A stretch of 64,000 nt of DNA from Orthonyx spaldingii (lineage: Eukaryota > Chordata > Aves > Passeriformes > Orthonychidae), in the NCBI GenBank assembly GCA_013397795.1, contig VZTJ01001761.1, forward strand, positions 2,044,481 to 2,108,480. The letters run 5' to 3'. Of the stretch, positions 11,501 through 25,200 are shown piece by piece; position 1 is the stretch's first letter; every line of letters begins with the position of its first letter. Below the pieces are notes generated by a model. That model searched no databases. It had not been told where the DNA came from and saw only the letters and a program-made list of their open reading frames with translations. A program made the position numbers and the translations under genes.

Positions 11501-14500
11501 CTCATGCATATTTCTCAAAGGCCAGGCTCCCATCCAAATACTCTCAAACTATCCTGGAGGTATTTAACTGCAGTCTACAACCTGTGAAGATTGAGAGCAG
11601 GTCTCGCAGAATATGAAATACAGAAACAAAGCAAAGACGCTGCACATCAGTGGGTTAAGAAAATAAGATGTTTCTGAATTCTAATTCCATTTCTTATGGT
11701 CATATCAAAACTGACCTTGATTATCTCACCTCCTGTTTCTCTGAGTTGTAATTAAGACCACAAGGGAGGTTCTCAGGCCAAACTAGAAGTCCATCTATCC
11801 CTGAATTCCATGTCTGGTGTCAAGCAGGAACAGCAGCTTGAGAACAAAATATCAGAGCAGGGCAAGTGTGAAACAGGGACTTTTTAGGCCTGACATGGAT
11901 TAGCAACTTGATGTTTAGCAACCAGGGATGGAGTTTTCATCTGTAAGCTTGCCTAATTGCTTTGTTAATTTATACTCTAGGTTTCCGCAACACCCTGTGG
12001 CAGTAAGCTCTGCTGTTTAATTATGCACTGTCTGGAAAACTCTGTCTCTTCTTTCTTTTAAAACCTTAGTTGGGTGGTTTAATTTGAAAGCCACTCCTTT
12101 TGTGGTACAAGAAATAATTTCTCTCTTCAGCATCACCTATGTTTTCGGAAATCACTTCTATCTCATCTTCTTTCTTTACAGAAGATAACTAGTCTATTTA
12201 GTTTCTCATTGTACAGAAACTATTCCACAACAACAGCACTTTTGTTGGTTATGTTCTGGTACTGGAGAAGACAAGACTGGAACTGTAAAATATAGATACA
12301 TCACTGCTTTACTTGCTGACTTACAGATATGCTTTGCTTTCCTTTCATGTTTGGGTTTTTTCCTGTTTTTTCCTTCTTTTCTCTTTCTTTGCTAAAAACT
12401 AGTGCCACTATAGGAGTGCCCTGGAACAGTGAGCCATATTCACAGAGCAACTTACACTGATCTGAATATCTAATCCTTGAATAGCAGCTTCTCATGCGGG
12501 ACTTGTCACTCTTTATGTATAGGTGGGGTTGTTTTTCTCCATGGGCATCAGGTTTTCAGCTGATCAAAAGATAATTTCACCTGCTGTTTTATTGCCCATC
12601 ACTCAGCCATCCTCCTGCAAGTCTTCACAGGCAATTTTAGTTTTTATTACTCCTCAGCAAAGGCTTCACTTTTCCTCTTTGTTCTTCTTTTGAGATCATT
12701 TACTGATACACTGGAGAGCACAAGCTGCAGTACAGATCGTAGTGGTCACCTCTTGCAGCATTTCCTCTACTGTGATAACCGAGCTTTTACACTCACATTT
12801 ATTTCCTGTCTTTCAATCACATATCAGCCCATGAGATGAACTTGACCCTTCTACCTCACTACCTAATTTCTTCACGTATTTTGGGGAGGGAACTTTCAAG
12901 TGTGCTTTATCAAAGGGTTCATCACAGAGTCATTGACTTCATTTCTTTCAACACTTGCCTGCATCACAATGAACTTGTCATAAGGAAACTGCTAAGACAC
13001 AAGAAATCTAAATTTTTTTCAGTGTTCACACAGTTGCTCAATATCTCCAGAAGTGTTGACTTATATGGAGTGTGGTGCCTCTGTGTTATCCTTCTTTCAG
13101 GCTGCATAAGTTTGGATGTGAGTGTCTATAGGAATGTGAATCTGGCACTCAGATTGTTTCCTATGCCAAACTATTTCTTAGTTTTAAATACTGGATTATT
13201 TCAACCAAATTTAACATCGATATAAAAGTTTGAAAAAAATACTTCTTGCACAACTATGAAGAAAGGAGTACTGGTAACAGCCAGACTCTCATAGTGCTGC
13301 CATGGGAGTGCTGCCATGGGAGTGAGTGTGTTTAAAACCAGCACATGGTAGAGCACGTTGTTAGACATCAGAGATTGAGAGAAACAGAGGAAGAACTGAA
13401 GGAGCAGATGGTACGAAACCTGCAGCTGTAGGGATAAACTTCAGTCAGATCTTATGACAAATTAGATACCAAAGGACACAACCATCAGTCACAAGAGGCT
13501 TTGAAATAAGATTTTGGTCAGTCACAGACCATCTTCTCTGATGGTGTCCTTGGTGCAGACAGCTCAGCTGCACATATCCTACCAGCAGAGAAAGATGGCA
13601 GTCTGTACTCCTGATTTAGCAGTTTAGAAGACATCTATCAATTAAAAAAAGAAAAGTGAGAGTGGGAGAAGAAGTGCCAGGGAAAATGTGTCAGGTTTTT
13701 TGCATTTTGCTTTGTGAAAGAAACTGATGTATGAAAATAACACTGCCTGCAAAACCAAGCGAGTGTTATCGGAAGGTGAATAATAAGAATAAGAGAACCA
13801 AGAGAAACTGAACAGTTCAGTGCTTCATCAGATCAACAGCTGTTTTATTTGAGGAAAGCTGAGCCACATAAGCTGAACTACTTCAATTAGTTATTGATGT
13901 AGTTGTTATGATGTCAGTAAGCTTAGCTTGCCATAATTAAAACCTGTATTGTCTTCACTCTGCTGTATTTCCTTACCTGGTGTACCTACGGAGCTCTTGC
14001 AGCTTATATAAGAAGCTACTGTGCACCACTGGTCTTTCAGAATTCATATTTAGAAATCACTACAAAATCATGAAGTGATATTATATTGCAAATTCCATAT
14101 TTATGTACACAAATAATTAGCTTGCTTTAATAAACATCTATCAGTCCCATCCAACGGAAGCTGAAAAGAACTTGGCAAAGCTAATACTTGAAATTTCATT
14201 TCCATGAAAAAATGCAGATTCCTTGAAACTGAAATGTTTGCTCATTCATGTCAGTTTCAATAAAATATTTTACTCCATAACAAGGACCATTTTAATATTT
14301 TAAAACAAAACGTTTTACTTTTCATATTATAAGCAGCTTGCCATTTGGGAAGAAATGCACATTTTTATTGGAGCTTTGTAACAGGTTTTGACTACAAAAT
14401 TGCTGGTTTCATTTTCACCCCCCAAGAAATTATATTTGCTAAAAATATCATCAGCTGGAGATGATGTTTTACACTTGCCAAGGAATTGAAGAAAAAGTTA

Positions 14501-14630
14501 TTTGCATACCTCTAGAATTCAGAGCTCTTGAAAATCATGTCATTTTTGAAGTTCTCTGTTTGAATTTAGAAATTTTCCTTCAGACTTTTCTAACTGAAAC
14601 AAGACGTGGTGTCATTAAAATGCTCAGAAT
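8531..14630. other. Non-coding sequence, no gene recognised
   Basis: The longest frames are 10290-10691 minus (133 codons), 12836-13225 plus (129 codons) and 9099-9464 minus (121 codons). None has a recognisable domain, and they overlap other open frames. Small features are a telomere-like degenerate repeat (9751-9917, separate entry), a direct 14-base duplication GTGCTGCCATGGGA near 13295-13322, and AT-rich blocks with TAATTA-type words around 10740-10980. Confidence 0.65.
9751..9917. repeat. Degenerate telomere-like repeat, two related segments
   Basis: CCTAACCCTAATCCTAATG at 9751-9769 and TTAACCCTAATGAACCCTGA at 9868-9887 resemble the vertebrate telomere unit CCCTAA with substitutions. 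Both are followed by the identical 13-mer GCTGAGGTCCCCA, at 9769-9781 and 9905-9917. The pattern suggests a longer unit duplicated in tandem and then diverged. There are too few units to prove a telomeric origin. Confidence 0.4.
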
Positions 14631-14642
14631 TTCCCACACACC

Positions 14643-14868
14643 TGCGCAACACAGAGGGATCTTCCCAACAGAAGAATTTTTAACTTGTAACTAGAAATAG
14701 AAGCAGTGCACAGCGAGGGCGTTTTCTTTATCAGCGAACGCTCCGTTAATGTGGCAGCACAAGGGAGTGAACGTGCTTCTGAGCACAGAGATACAGCGAC
14801 AGCGCTCTTGTGTGTTTGCTGCATTCTGTCTGCGCAACTTCCCAAACCATTTTCTGCAACCCTGCGCA
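14643..14868. promoter_or_regulatory. Small CpG cluster with three TGCGCA palindromes
   Basis: Eleven CpGs fall within about 225 bases, against near-absence in the kilobases around. TGCGCA, the half of the NRF1 consensus, occurs at 14643-14648, 14831-14836 and 14863-14868. Frames are open on both strands here (14624-14995 minus, 14749-15165 plus) but match nothing I know. It could be an unmethylated promoter or enhancer, a decayed CpG-rich repeat, or chance. It is much shorter than a normal CpG island. Confidence 0.3.
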
Positions 14869-14869
14869 G

Positions 14870-17800
14870 GCTGTGAAGGAGCTCATCCCACAGCAGAAGT
14901 ATTCTTGGAAGGAGTTGGTCTTTGTCAGTCAGGCAGATTTTCCACCGTGGCTGTCCAGCTTTGCCCTCATGTGACACCTCACGCTGCAGACACAAGTCCC
15001 AGGTTCCCTGCCATTCGTATTCCCAGCTTTGTGCCCTGGCATACAGCGCCAGCAGAATGTTTTGCCATTGTCTTACATCTGCTTTCTGTGGAGGATGAGC
15101 CTTTTTTCTCCATTTATCATCCTTCTTATTCTTTTTCTGCTAAATTTTTGGTTCTCCTGCCTTGATTCCTCTTGGGCTGGGTTTTTTTTTTTGCTGCTGA
15201 GAAATGAGGGGTGCACACGTATTCTTTCATTGCTGGCTCTCAACAGCTCTAGAGAAGGCTCAGGCAAGCTGCCACCTTCTTCTGGTACTCATTGTCCCCA
15301 CAGCCAGTGACTTAGACATGGGCTTCTGGCTTTTCATTTTGTGAGCACAATCTCCTCACCAGAGTGGCAAGGAAGCTCCTCAGCCTACCCTCAGTGCGCT
15401 CTGCCCTTTTCAGGGTCTTTGGATGACCACAGATGGAATTTTGAAAAGGTCTGGATGAATAATGCATTTTTGGTTTAGTTCCCAAACTGAGACACTGTGG
15501 GTGGAAAATGAGAAAGAAAATTTTAGATAAATATGGAAATGTTTTATTTGATGCATAAGGAAGTGCTGAGTTGTGATTAATGTTTAGTGTTCCTTTAAAT
15601 AATCAGAACAATTTTTAAGGGGGGGGAAAAAAAAAAAGACATCCTGAAATGAAAGAGTATCAAAATACTGCATTTTAAAGGCCAGATAAAACATATTTAT
15701 ATCTTTAATAGCATCCCCCTCTTTTTTCTTACAGACACCATTCATCATATTTATCTAAGCATTGACAGACAACTTGTCCACCCAAAAAGGGCTTTCATTT
15801 TTGATTAATTTACTTTTTACCTTCTTAAAAGCAGATACCTCACTCTGAGTCAACACTGGCATATTTAAATCACTAAGGCACTCAAAGAATCCCACTCTTC
15901 ACCAGCAGAATTCACAAGGCTTCAACCACATTGCCTGGGGAGTGTGGTACACAGCAGCAAACACACTGAGGGTTTGCAATCAGCAAAGGGAGCTGTGCTG
16001 ATGACATTGATTGTGTCTGGGCAATTGTAACCATGACTTTCAGTGTACCCAATACACAAAAACCAATTATGAATTCATGCCCTTTTTTTTTTGTTTCTTT
16101 TATCACTCCCTAGGTCATGGTGTTCCTAAAACTTCCACCTATCATTTTATTCAGAATAAGTTGATTAAGGAAGTTGGTATCTGAACATGACCAGCGGAGT
16201 CCTTCCCCTTTTCCATCCCCTGCCTGTTACAGATACTGAATATCTTCATGATGCTCCAGATGTTTTGTCCTCCTCACTGTTATTTCTCTATATATTGAAA
16301 GTGAAAATAAAGGATTTTCAAGCATCCCTCTGCCTCCAAAAGTGGCAACAGTAGAAGCTGGATACAAGGAATTAAACCAATTGCCACATACCTAATCAAA
16401 CTGGGAAAAGACAGCCTTTGTGTGGTGGTCACTTCTGGATTGCTGGCAACAAAGAGCTTCTAAAAGCCCTTCTGCCAATACTCTGAGTGTGAATAAAGCA
16501 TCAGGTTTATGCTGACTCTGAAAAGACTAAAGTCTCTCTTCTGTGACACCTTAACTACATTTAGCAGCTGCATGCATAAAGTGACTGAACTCTTCTGGTT
16601 CACAGCATACTTTTCTATCTCCCACTCTTACAGACTGGTAGGATTCAGCCTTGACACCCTGCCAGGCACAATATGAAGAATTCTATAATTATCAATCTAG
16701 TGATGGCATTTAAAAGCAAATGCATTATCATGCACAGAAATCATCTCATGTCCCCTACAGTGCGTTCCACAACAAGGGCTGTCGCTTTGACTGTAACTCT
16801 GGCTTTATTACATTTTAAGCTCTTCCATCAACAGGCTTCCCCAGAAAAAATAAAACTTCTTTTATTCAGAAAATATCATGTAGTCTGGAATGGCTGTCAA
16901 TGTACCTAAAGGTCATATAATGTCAGAGTCATTATTTTCAAATCATCCACACTCATGAGCCATACTTTGCAAGGCCAGCTATCTAAACAATAATAAACAC
17001 AGAGTGAGTGTGGTGTGGCATGTAAATTTGTGCCTTGTCATTTAAGAAGTATGGAATAGAAGCAGAAAGAGTCCTCCCAACTCTTTCTCCTCTCATCATT
17101 GTGCAACCACTGTATTCAGCAGACCATTATATTAAGTGTAATTAATAGCCTGAGCCCCTCTTAACCAAGACCTTTTTCTCCCTGACCCATTTGGTATCCA
17201 AGACAATGCATTTACAAACCAGATTATCCATTGCAGAGCTGCCAGCTCTGACACACCCTGATATTTTACCCTGTCATGGATCAAAAAGATTAAAAGCAAC
17301 TTTAAAAAGCACAAGTTACAATACTAAATCCAGTAACTGTAGCCTGTCTGCTTCAGCTCAGATTTGGAAACTAAGTAAAGATTAATGTTTTGAATGGTAT
17401 CTGAATTAATGTTCTGTCAACCAGCTGCAGAGACAGGGGTTGCTGGTTTCCCATTTGTTTGGCTGCTTTTAGTTTCCATAATCCAGATAGTTTTCAATCA
17501 CTGTTTGCAGCCTCAGGAAGTCTGTGCTCCATCTGCAGTCCTGGGCATTGTTAGAACTATAATTTCCAGCCACACTCCAGGTGGGAGCCACAGGTCATTG
17601 GTTCAGCAGGTTAACGTGGCTGACACAGATCACACTAACTCTAAGAATGATTACATTTATTTGCTGACCTGGCTCTCCTGTAGATTAAGACATACTCCTA
17701 CCTTCACCTTTTCTACCCTCCCATTTCCTCTACCTTAAAAAAATAAATTGGTTAACAGATGTAGACAACTGGAAGGTTTCACATTTCACTTCTCTGTTTT

Positions 17801-20800
17801 CTTTTTCTCGGTGACAAAAGCAGTGAAGGAGGAAAGGGGCCGAGATGAAAACAATAACCATTCTCTGTTTACCTCAGCCAGCTGTACCATCCATTACCCC
17901 ACTCTGGGTCAATACCTGGCACTAGTTCTCTTACAGCCTATATAACATCAGACAGGACTGAAACAGAAGACAGACAGACTTTAAATTTATGTATCCAGAG
18001 CTGACCATGTTTATCCAGGCTGAGCTGCATGCAATGTCCTGCATGAGCTGCAGTCAACAGAAAGCAATTTCTCCTTATATTGCTGTGAAATATTTACTAC
18101 AACATTTTGAACTGACATCCAGATTTTCCCCCCTCTGTTCAGTTTTATTGCAATGAAAAAAGAGAAGTAAATGAATAACAGGAGAGGGGAAATAAATTCC
18201 ACCGAAATGCACTGGCTGATAAAATAAGTGTCTTTGAAACAGTGCTGTATGCAGGAATAATTGTATCATTTGTTACAGTGCCATGCTGATGTACTCAGGA
18301 CCATCTCTGACTATGGCAGAGATGCTGGAAACAAAGCTCCAGCTCAAGAGCATCCGCAGGGCTGTGGGACTTTGTTTTAAGGATGTTAGTGAAGATACAG
18401 CCAAGTGACCAGCCTGAAGATAGGGGGTTTGAATGCTTCCTATAAACTATGGAGGGGTTTAGAGCTAAGATATTGGGGGCACACACACACAGATTATAGA
18501 GGAAAGTCTCCACCATTTACCAAGTGACTGAGGCATCCTGTCTGGCAGAGAGGACAGAGCAGACGTTCTGCATCTTGTTTTCTGCCCCAAACACAGAAGC
18601 AGGCAGGGCTCAGAACAGGTCCCTGTGTGTCTCTTCCACATCAGCAGTGTGGGCTAAGTCCTGAAAACAAAAGTCAACTATTACTCACTGTCTCAGCTTC
18701 AGAGGTAACTCAGGGAGAAGTGCGTACAAACCATCCTGTGCAGGAAAAGGCTCTGCTCCACAAGTTATGTCAGGCTCCAGTTGTGGATTGCAGATGTGAA
18801 TCTTCCTCCTTGAGTCCATATCTCAGGAGTTTCCAGACCTGTCACAGGATTATCTGTCATTTTAAGCAGTGCCAAATGAAGTTCAGAGGCTGAGAACTAT
18901 CCTGTAGGTGTGGTGTTTGGACCAGCTCATCCTTTCTCTTCCAAAACTTACATTTGCTTCCAATCCAAAATCCAGTATTTTCCTCAATGAAAGATTGAGT
19001 TGGTTGTAAGGAGCATTTCCACAGCCTCTGGCTCTTGCCATTAATGCCATTGCTGAGTCTAACACAAGTTTTGGTTGAGTTTCACCTTCATTTCTAAAGA
19101 AGGCAGGATTTAGATCCATTGCTGTCACTCCCAGGTCTCACTGAGCAGCAAAGGTAGTTAAGGAAAACAGCTGTTATGAATGATATTGCATAAGATCCTG
19201 CCTCAGCGAATTATTAAATTAACAGAGTATCCATGCATTTTTGACAGGATAAGAACCTATTTGGACAAGTCAGCAGGAAGCTTGGCTGAGTGATTACCAC
19301 AGGCAACCCTGTGAGACAGGGGCATGGCCAGAGACACAGAGCTGAAGCAGCTGGCAGTCAGAACGAGAGGCCAGTGAGAGGCTGAATTGCTGAGCTCTGT
19401 GCCCCTGCAGCCAGAGGTGGGCACTTGACAACTGGTAGTGCCACACTGGCCAAGAGCAATTCTGATGGAAGCAGGGAGCAAGCTCTGGGGACACCCTTTC
19501 CTCAGCTATTGTGATTCCCACACATGCTGAGGTATAGGCACCCACAAAGCAGGCAGTGGCTGAAGGCATCAGTACCACCACCAATTTTTCCCATTGATGG
19601 CCAGATGCTCCCAAAGAGGATATTAATGGCCAGGGTGGCAGCAAAACCTGATGGGACAGCCCCTCACATCTGCAGCACTCCCTCTCCTTCCCTTGGAAAC
19701 AGCAGAAGCAAAATCCAGGTCTCTGTGGCTCTCCTCTGAACTCTGTTCCTTTTCTCAGAGGGAGCAACTTCAGCTCTAAGTGGCAAAACTCACTGTGGGC
19801 CAAGCACTTTTCCAAGGTGGAATCAGGGAGTCTGAGTTTGAGCCCTCCTGTACAAGATCAGTTCTGACTGGCTGCAGTGATCCTACTACTGGTAAAACAA
19901 ACACACACACTTTTCTTCTAGCCAAACACTTCTTCTCGTGATAAAAATTCTCTAATGATGCATTTTCTCAGTGGAAACAGGAGAAGGCAAGAGGAGCCAC
20001 TCAGAATAAAAGACTTGTGAGAAATGGATATAGATGGTGCAACCAAGGAATTTGGGGGCAGGGGTAGGTAAGTGGGGAGAGAAGTAGGAAACTGTGATTC
20101 TCTCTGTGCATGAAGGGCCAAACCCAGCCTCCTGCCTGAATAGGTTTCACCCTGCAGCATAAGAAAAGGCTGAAGCTCTGCTGCATTGCTCTGTGCTGTT
20201 CACACACACCTCTGCAGTTCAGCCCCATGGCATTGGGGAAGCAAAGAGGGCATGGTGGCACCAGGAGCAATGCCCAGGCAGGATGAGACAAAAGGCAGTC
20301 ATACCCCAGAGAGTGCATTTTGGCAACTGAGCTGCCCCTGGACACCACCCCAAGCATTTTTGACCAGAATCATCCACATGCAAAAACTGAAACTGAGGCC
20401 CTCTGAGCTACCCCTGCCCTCCAGTGCCAGAGTCGCTTCTGGATGCTCAAGTATCCACTGGATTTACCCTTGAGTGTGGAGCAGTAAACATAACTGCTGA
20501 GAGTCTGGATGATGCAGATGCAGGCGTGTCCAATCTGTCTCTTTGCTCTGACTGCCAAACAGCAAAGGAAGGAATGAGCCTCTGTGTCAGCTCACGGAGG
20601 CCATGAAAACCTTGAACCAATCGTTCACAGCACTCCCGTGAGTAGACGTGTGAGCTGCCTCTGGCAACTTAGGGAAGTTGAAAATGCAGTAAAAATGAAA
20701 GAGAGCTGTCAAGCTTATAATTAATGTGCAGGTAAAAATCATGCCTTGTTGATTCTGTCCTTGTTAAAGGAACAGAGCTGGGAAGAGGCTGTGGACCAGC

Positions 20801-22070
20801 TTGTTCTCTCACTAGGTGAATTTCCATGTCTGTTGTGGTAGACACTATGCAAGTGCTCTTTACCCAGTTCAAATTGAGACAGAATAGTGCCTTTTTTGGT
20901 TTTTTATCCTGAGAGTGCAGATTCTGTTACTTTTTTAAGTGTCTCTTACCTGAATGAAAGCAACCTCTTTCCTTCCTTACAGAGACAGACACAGGATGAA
21001 AAAGGCACTCACCATCACTTGCCTGCTGGTTTTAGCAGGTTTGCTGGCATTTTTTTTGTCCAGGACTCTCTTATATTTTCCTAAGAGAGACAAAAAATCT
21101 GACATCATCACCACATATTCAATGTGAGGTGCAGAAGCTCTCAAGGAGGAAACACAGTAATTCAGGTCTTAGACAAGCCAAACACATAAATCTGGACTGG
21201 CTTCAAAAGGCAACTGCTCTCCTTCCTCTCCCTTTCCAGCAAATTGTTCCTGTTCACAAAAATCCAGAAGGAAAGTTCACAGAACTGTCTTCACAGGCAA
21301 TAAACCAAAGTTAATGACCTGATGTAAAGCCACTGGAGTAAGGATATTTTCATATGCTCAGAAGACAGAGGCAGACTAGGCAGAAATACGGCCTTGTGGG
21401 TGCCATACGACTTCACGTCTTCCACAGTATCTGAATCCTTCTTCCAGCCTTTAAAGGGGATACCGCTCAAATTTACAGGCTGTAGAACAAAGAAGTTTGA
21501 TGAATTAATGCAGAGGTGCTCTGGAGCAGAACCGCCCCAGTACAAACACAAACAGCCTCACTATCCCATTGAAACTAAAAGCACACAACACAATTGAGCT
21601 GTGGTCAGCAGGGCTGGCTGGAGGAGGTGTGTGGTTACCTCCTCAGGCTCTCCACACACAATGAAAGGAGCCCACACTCCTTTTTTGTTAGGGAACACTG
21701 CGAGTCAGTTGCCTCCTGAAAGAAGCTGCACGGCTCCAGATACGTTACTGGTACATCAAAAAGAATTAACATCCTGCCTCCACTTCCACAAAGAGAGGGG
21801 TCTTGTTTGGTGCCAAGTGGCCATGTGCACTGATACAGAAATAATGTCTTGGCAGTCAGCAGGAGTGAAAGGAAGCCAAATTACATCATTCACTCTCCTT
21901 TCAGTGGGGATAAAAGACTCTATTTACTATTTTGGCAATAGCCAGCACCACAGCTGCCGCCGGTCACATGTAAGGGCAGCAGAGGGAAGGAACAAAAAAA
22001 TAATTGAATCCTTAGAGCCTATGGGTCTTCTCCATAAAATACCCCACACCTGGTGCAAAAGGGGCTAGCC
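14870..22070. other. Non-coding sequence, no gene recognised
   Basis: Frames reach at most 173 codons (19294-19815 minus) with no recognisable protein family. Simple features are limited to a G8A11-type tract at about 15620-15639, a T-tract near 15182-15192 and a short CA run near 18482-18491. No LTR, CR1 or RNA gene is recognised. Confidence 0.6.
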
Positions 22071-22071
22071 T

Positions 22072-22225
22072 AGGGCTCAGGAAACCTCTGTTCTGGTCCC
22101 ACTGCTCTCACGGACTCGTGCTGCGTGACCTTGACCTGTCACTTCACCTCTCTTCTTTCCTCCTGCTCTTGGTCGTGTTTATTTGGCTCACAAGCTTTTG
22201 AGGGCAGGGTTTGGCATATCATGCA
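22072..22225 (+). mobile_element. MIR-type ancient SINE relic
   Basis: In order, the sequence resembles the amniote MIR core: GGCTCAGGAAACCTCTGTTC, then GGTCCCACTGCTCTC, then GCTGCGTGACCTTGACCTGT and CACTTCACCTCTCT, which correspond to the MIR phrases around GTGTGACCTTGGGCAAGTCAC and TTCACCTCTCT. About 30 bases on, CACAAGCTTTTGAGGGCAGG resembles the MIR tail (GTAAGCTCCTTGAGGGCAGG). It is an old, diverged copy shared in origin with mammals and reptiles. The right edge is approximate. Confidence 0.7.
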
Positions 22226-25200
22226 AACCCTGTGCTCAGCTCAGCCCTCTGCCAGCCTCGTCCAGGTCCTGTAGGCACTCCTGCTCAGAAGGAAAACAAC
22301 ATCACTTCTAATTCTGATAAGAATACATTGAAAGGGCCAAAGAGAGACAGATTTTCAAACTGATGGGATAGATATGTGACATGGATGTTATGAGATGGGA
22401 AGTTCTGCCAATCCAGAGCACCTTTAGTTTCCCAAATGCCTGATGGAGTATGTGTACAATGGTAAGAAGTAACTGGTGTGACCAGAATGAGCAGCAGAAG
22501 CAGGTAAGTAGTTTAAATATTTTTCAAGCTGAAACTCAGGAAGAGGAGCTGAATTCATGCAAGAAAGCAAGGATAAATGCCTCTGTTAATGATTGTCAGA
22601 TTTGTCTTTATAGGAAGAGCCATACTGCATAAAAAATATACCTACAGGGCATAAACAAAAAAGAACAAGTGTTTAATTGCATGGCCTAATAAGTTTTAAG
22701 ATTTGTGCCATTTTCATCACCAGAAAGCTCAAGCCTACCTGTCTGAGCACATCTTCTTGTATGCTTCAAGCAACTGATGATTATCAAACACAGAAGAGGA
22801 TGACCCCATCTTAATTTAAAATGCCTGCTCAAGTGACACAACTCAATTCTGGCTGTTCAAGCAAACCCCTGCAGAATAGTAATGTGATAAATGAAGACTA
22901 AAACATCCCCCTGAAAAACTAAAGCCCTTCTCTCACGACACAATGCAGGGCCAGTTTGTGACACTGCATTAAAAAAAAAATAATATAATTCAACAAAACC
23001 TGCTAAAAAAATGAAGGAGTTGGTGCCTCAGAGAATTTTTGTACTTTTAAAAGAAACCTTAATTGTCCTACTGAGAGAAGCTGAGGAGACCCTCATCTGC
23101 AGAGCAGATCCACGACTTCATTAAGAGAATCTGTGTATTTTGTAACTCAATGAGATTCTGTCTCGCTGGCGGGCATGTTCTGCTCACAGAACAAAGAAAC
23201 CACACACACAAATATTCCAAAGGGAGATGTCCTTAAAAAAAAAAGTCATTGTAGCACCATCAGACTGCGGAGTATGCCAGAAACTATGACTTTGTAGAAG
23301 AAAAAAACAGACTGACGGGAATTAGGAAGCAAGTTACATGCGGGTGACAAAAATGTCTTGAGATTTTTATTTCTTGGTTAATTTCTGTGATTTTCTGCTT
23401 GTTATCAAGCAATTCTGTGGGTTTTTTTCCCCAGCATTCAAAAGTCACACCACTACCCATCAGCCTCAGGGAGCTGGGTGTAGGGATGGGGCAGAACCCT
23501 CGGATTTGTTGGTGTTGGATTTTTAGACCATTTTCCCAGCACCTTGAGCCCTGGAGAAAAAAGCCTGGAAGGAGAAATCTCACAGGCAACAGGCTCCCTG
23601 CTCATCTCCTGATGTGCCTGTCCTTAGCTCCATGACTGGCTGGGCACATTAGGCCTGAGATGAGGAACTGCCTGAGAGACAAATGTGAAAAATCACAGCA
23701 CTAAACTGCTGGGAAATCCAAACTTCTCCATGCATGGGAGCCAGCAAGGCTGCTGAGCTGTGAGGAAATATTCAGACACTGATCCATGCTCTGTGTTCCT
23801 GCTCGGAGTCTGGCTAGGAGAGGAAAGGGATAATAGGATCCCAGATCTGGCAAGTAATGGTAACAGAAGGCAAGGAAAGGGAAAAGGAAAACACCAGTGA
23901 GCTAAGGGTGCAGATGGTGGTCTGAGATCTGGAGTATTTCTGTCTGTCATGTTTTATTTCTCTCCTTTAAGATGCTAAAAAACAAGATAAAAAGGGGACC
24001 TGGAGGTAAAACCCAAAATTCAGTTTTTATGAGGGACTTTGTATTTTTCCCTTATACATGGCAAATTGTTAATTACTGTATTTCAGTTATCAATAGAAGA
24101 GCAGGAAATTGCAAACATTTCCAATAATAAACATTTCCAATATATAAATTTAAAGGTAGTCAAAATTTATGCAAGGTGTTAAGTGTGAGCTAGGTGTTCT
24201 CATTCAAGGAATTTTTTCCCAACTACCACAGACATGGTTCACTCAAAAGAAACCAGTTTGGGTGAAATGTTATACTTGGATACATCTGCAGTTAGAGGAG
24301 ATGAATCTCTCATGAGGTCACTGCCAGCCTGTAGAGCCACAGCTTGGGCTGAGACCATTATTTCATTACAGCTTGTAAAAAACAACCCCATCTCAACCTT
24401 GCTCCAGATTCCTCTCAAATTTCAGAATTCCGAAAAAAAAGCATTTGCAGCATTCATGGAGAGATTAGCTCTGATACTCATGGCAGCAGGAAAAACAGTC
24501 CAGAATAAGAAACATTTCTTGGAAAATCCCTTATTGATGTCTGTCTTTTACATCAAAAAAGCCATGTCATGCTGCTAATCTCACTTGTGAGTGTTTGATA
24601 AAAAAGATTAAGTGCCTTCAGGCAACGTGGACCCAAATCAGTTAGGGATTTAATTCTAATTCTGAGACAACGAGTTGCTTCCAGTTTGTTTTGGCTGGCT
24701 CTAGAGTGCCTCTGCACATGAAATAACTATTAAACTCTGCTCAGAAGTCAGCTGCTAACTTGCACAGTGTGTAGCCCCCTGGTATTATGTAATGCCAGCG
24801 TAAAACTACACTAGTAAATGGAATGAATCATCCTGAACAAGTTTCCTGGAATATAAAGTCACATGGAAAATATTAGTGGTTCAATTTACAAGTGATGGAT
24901 AAGCATGTCATGCAAACAAAAACGTGTGCTTACCTTATCAAGCCCAAAACATTCTTTGCCACTTATGGTGCAGGATTTCTTGTTTCATTTCATGAACCAA
25001 GTTAAAAATTTAGTCTAAACTCCAGTTAGCATCAAGCCCCACCAATACCACTTCCTTCAGACTCCCAGTATGTTTTCTGGATGTACACATACATTTTTTT
25101 GCTAAGCCATGTAGTCCTCCTGTAGAGTGAAAGCCCAGCTTGACTAGTGAAAGTTTACCATGTTGCAGGCTCCTGTCAGAAGACAGTTGAATATTTTCTT

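Noticed and set aside
19294..19815. 173-codon minus-strand frame
   Set aside because: Cys/Ser/Leu-rich translation without motifs; compatible with chance in GC-richer sequence.
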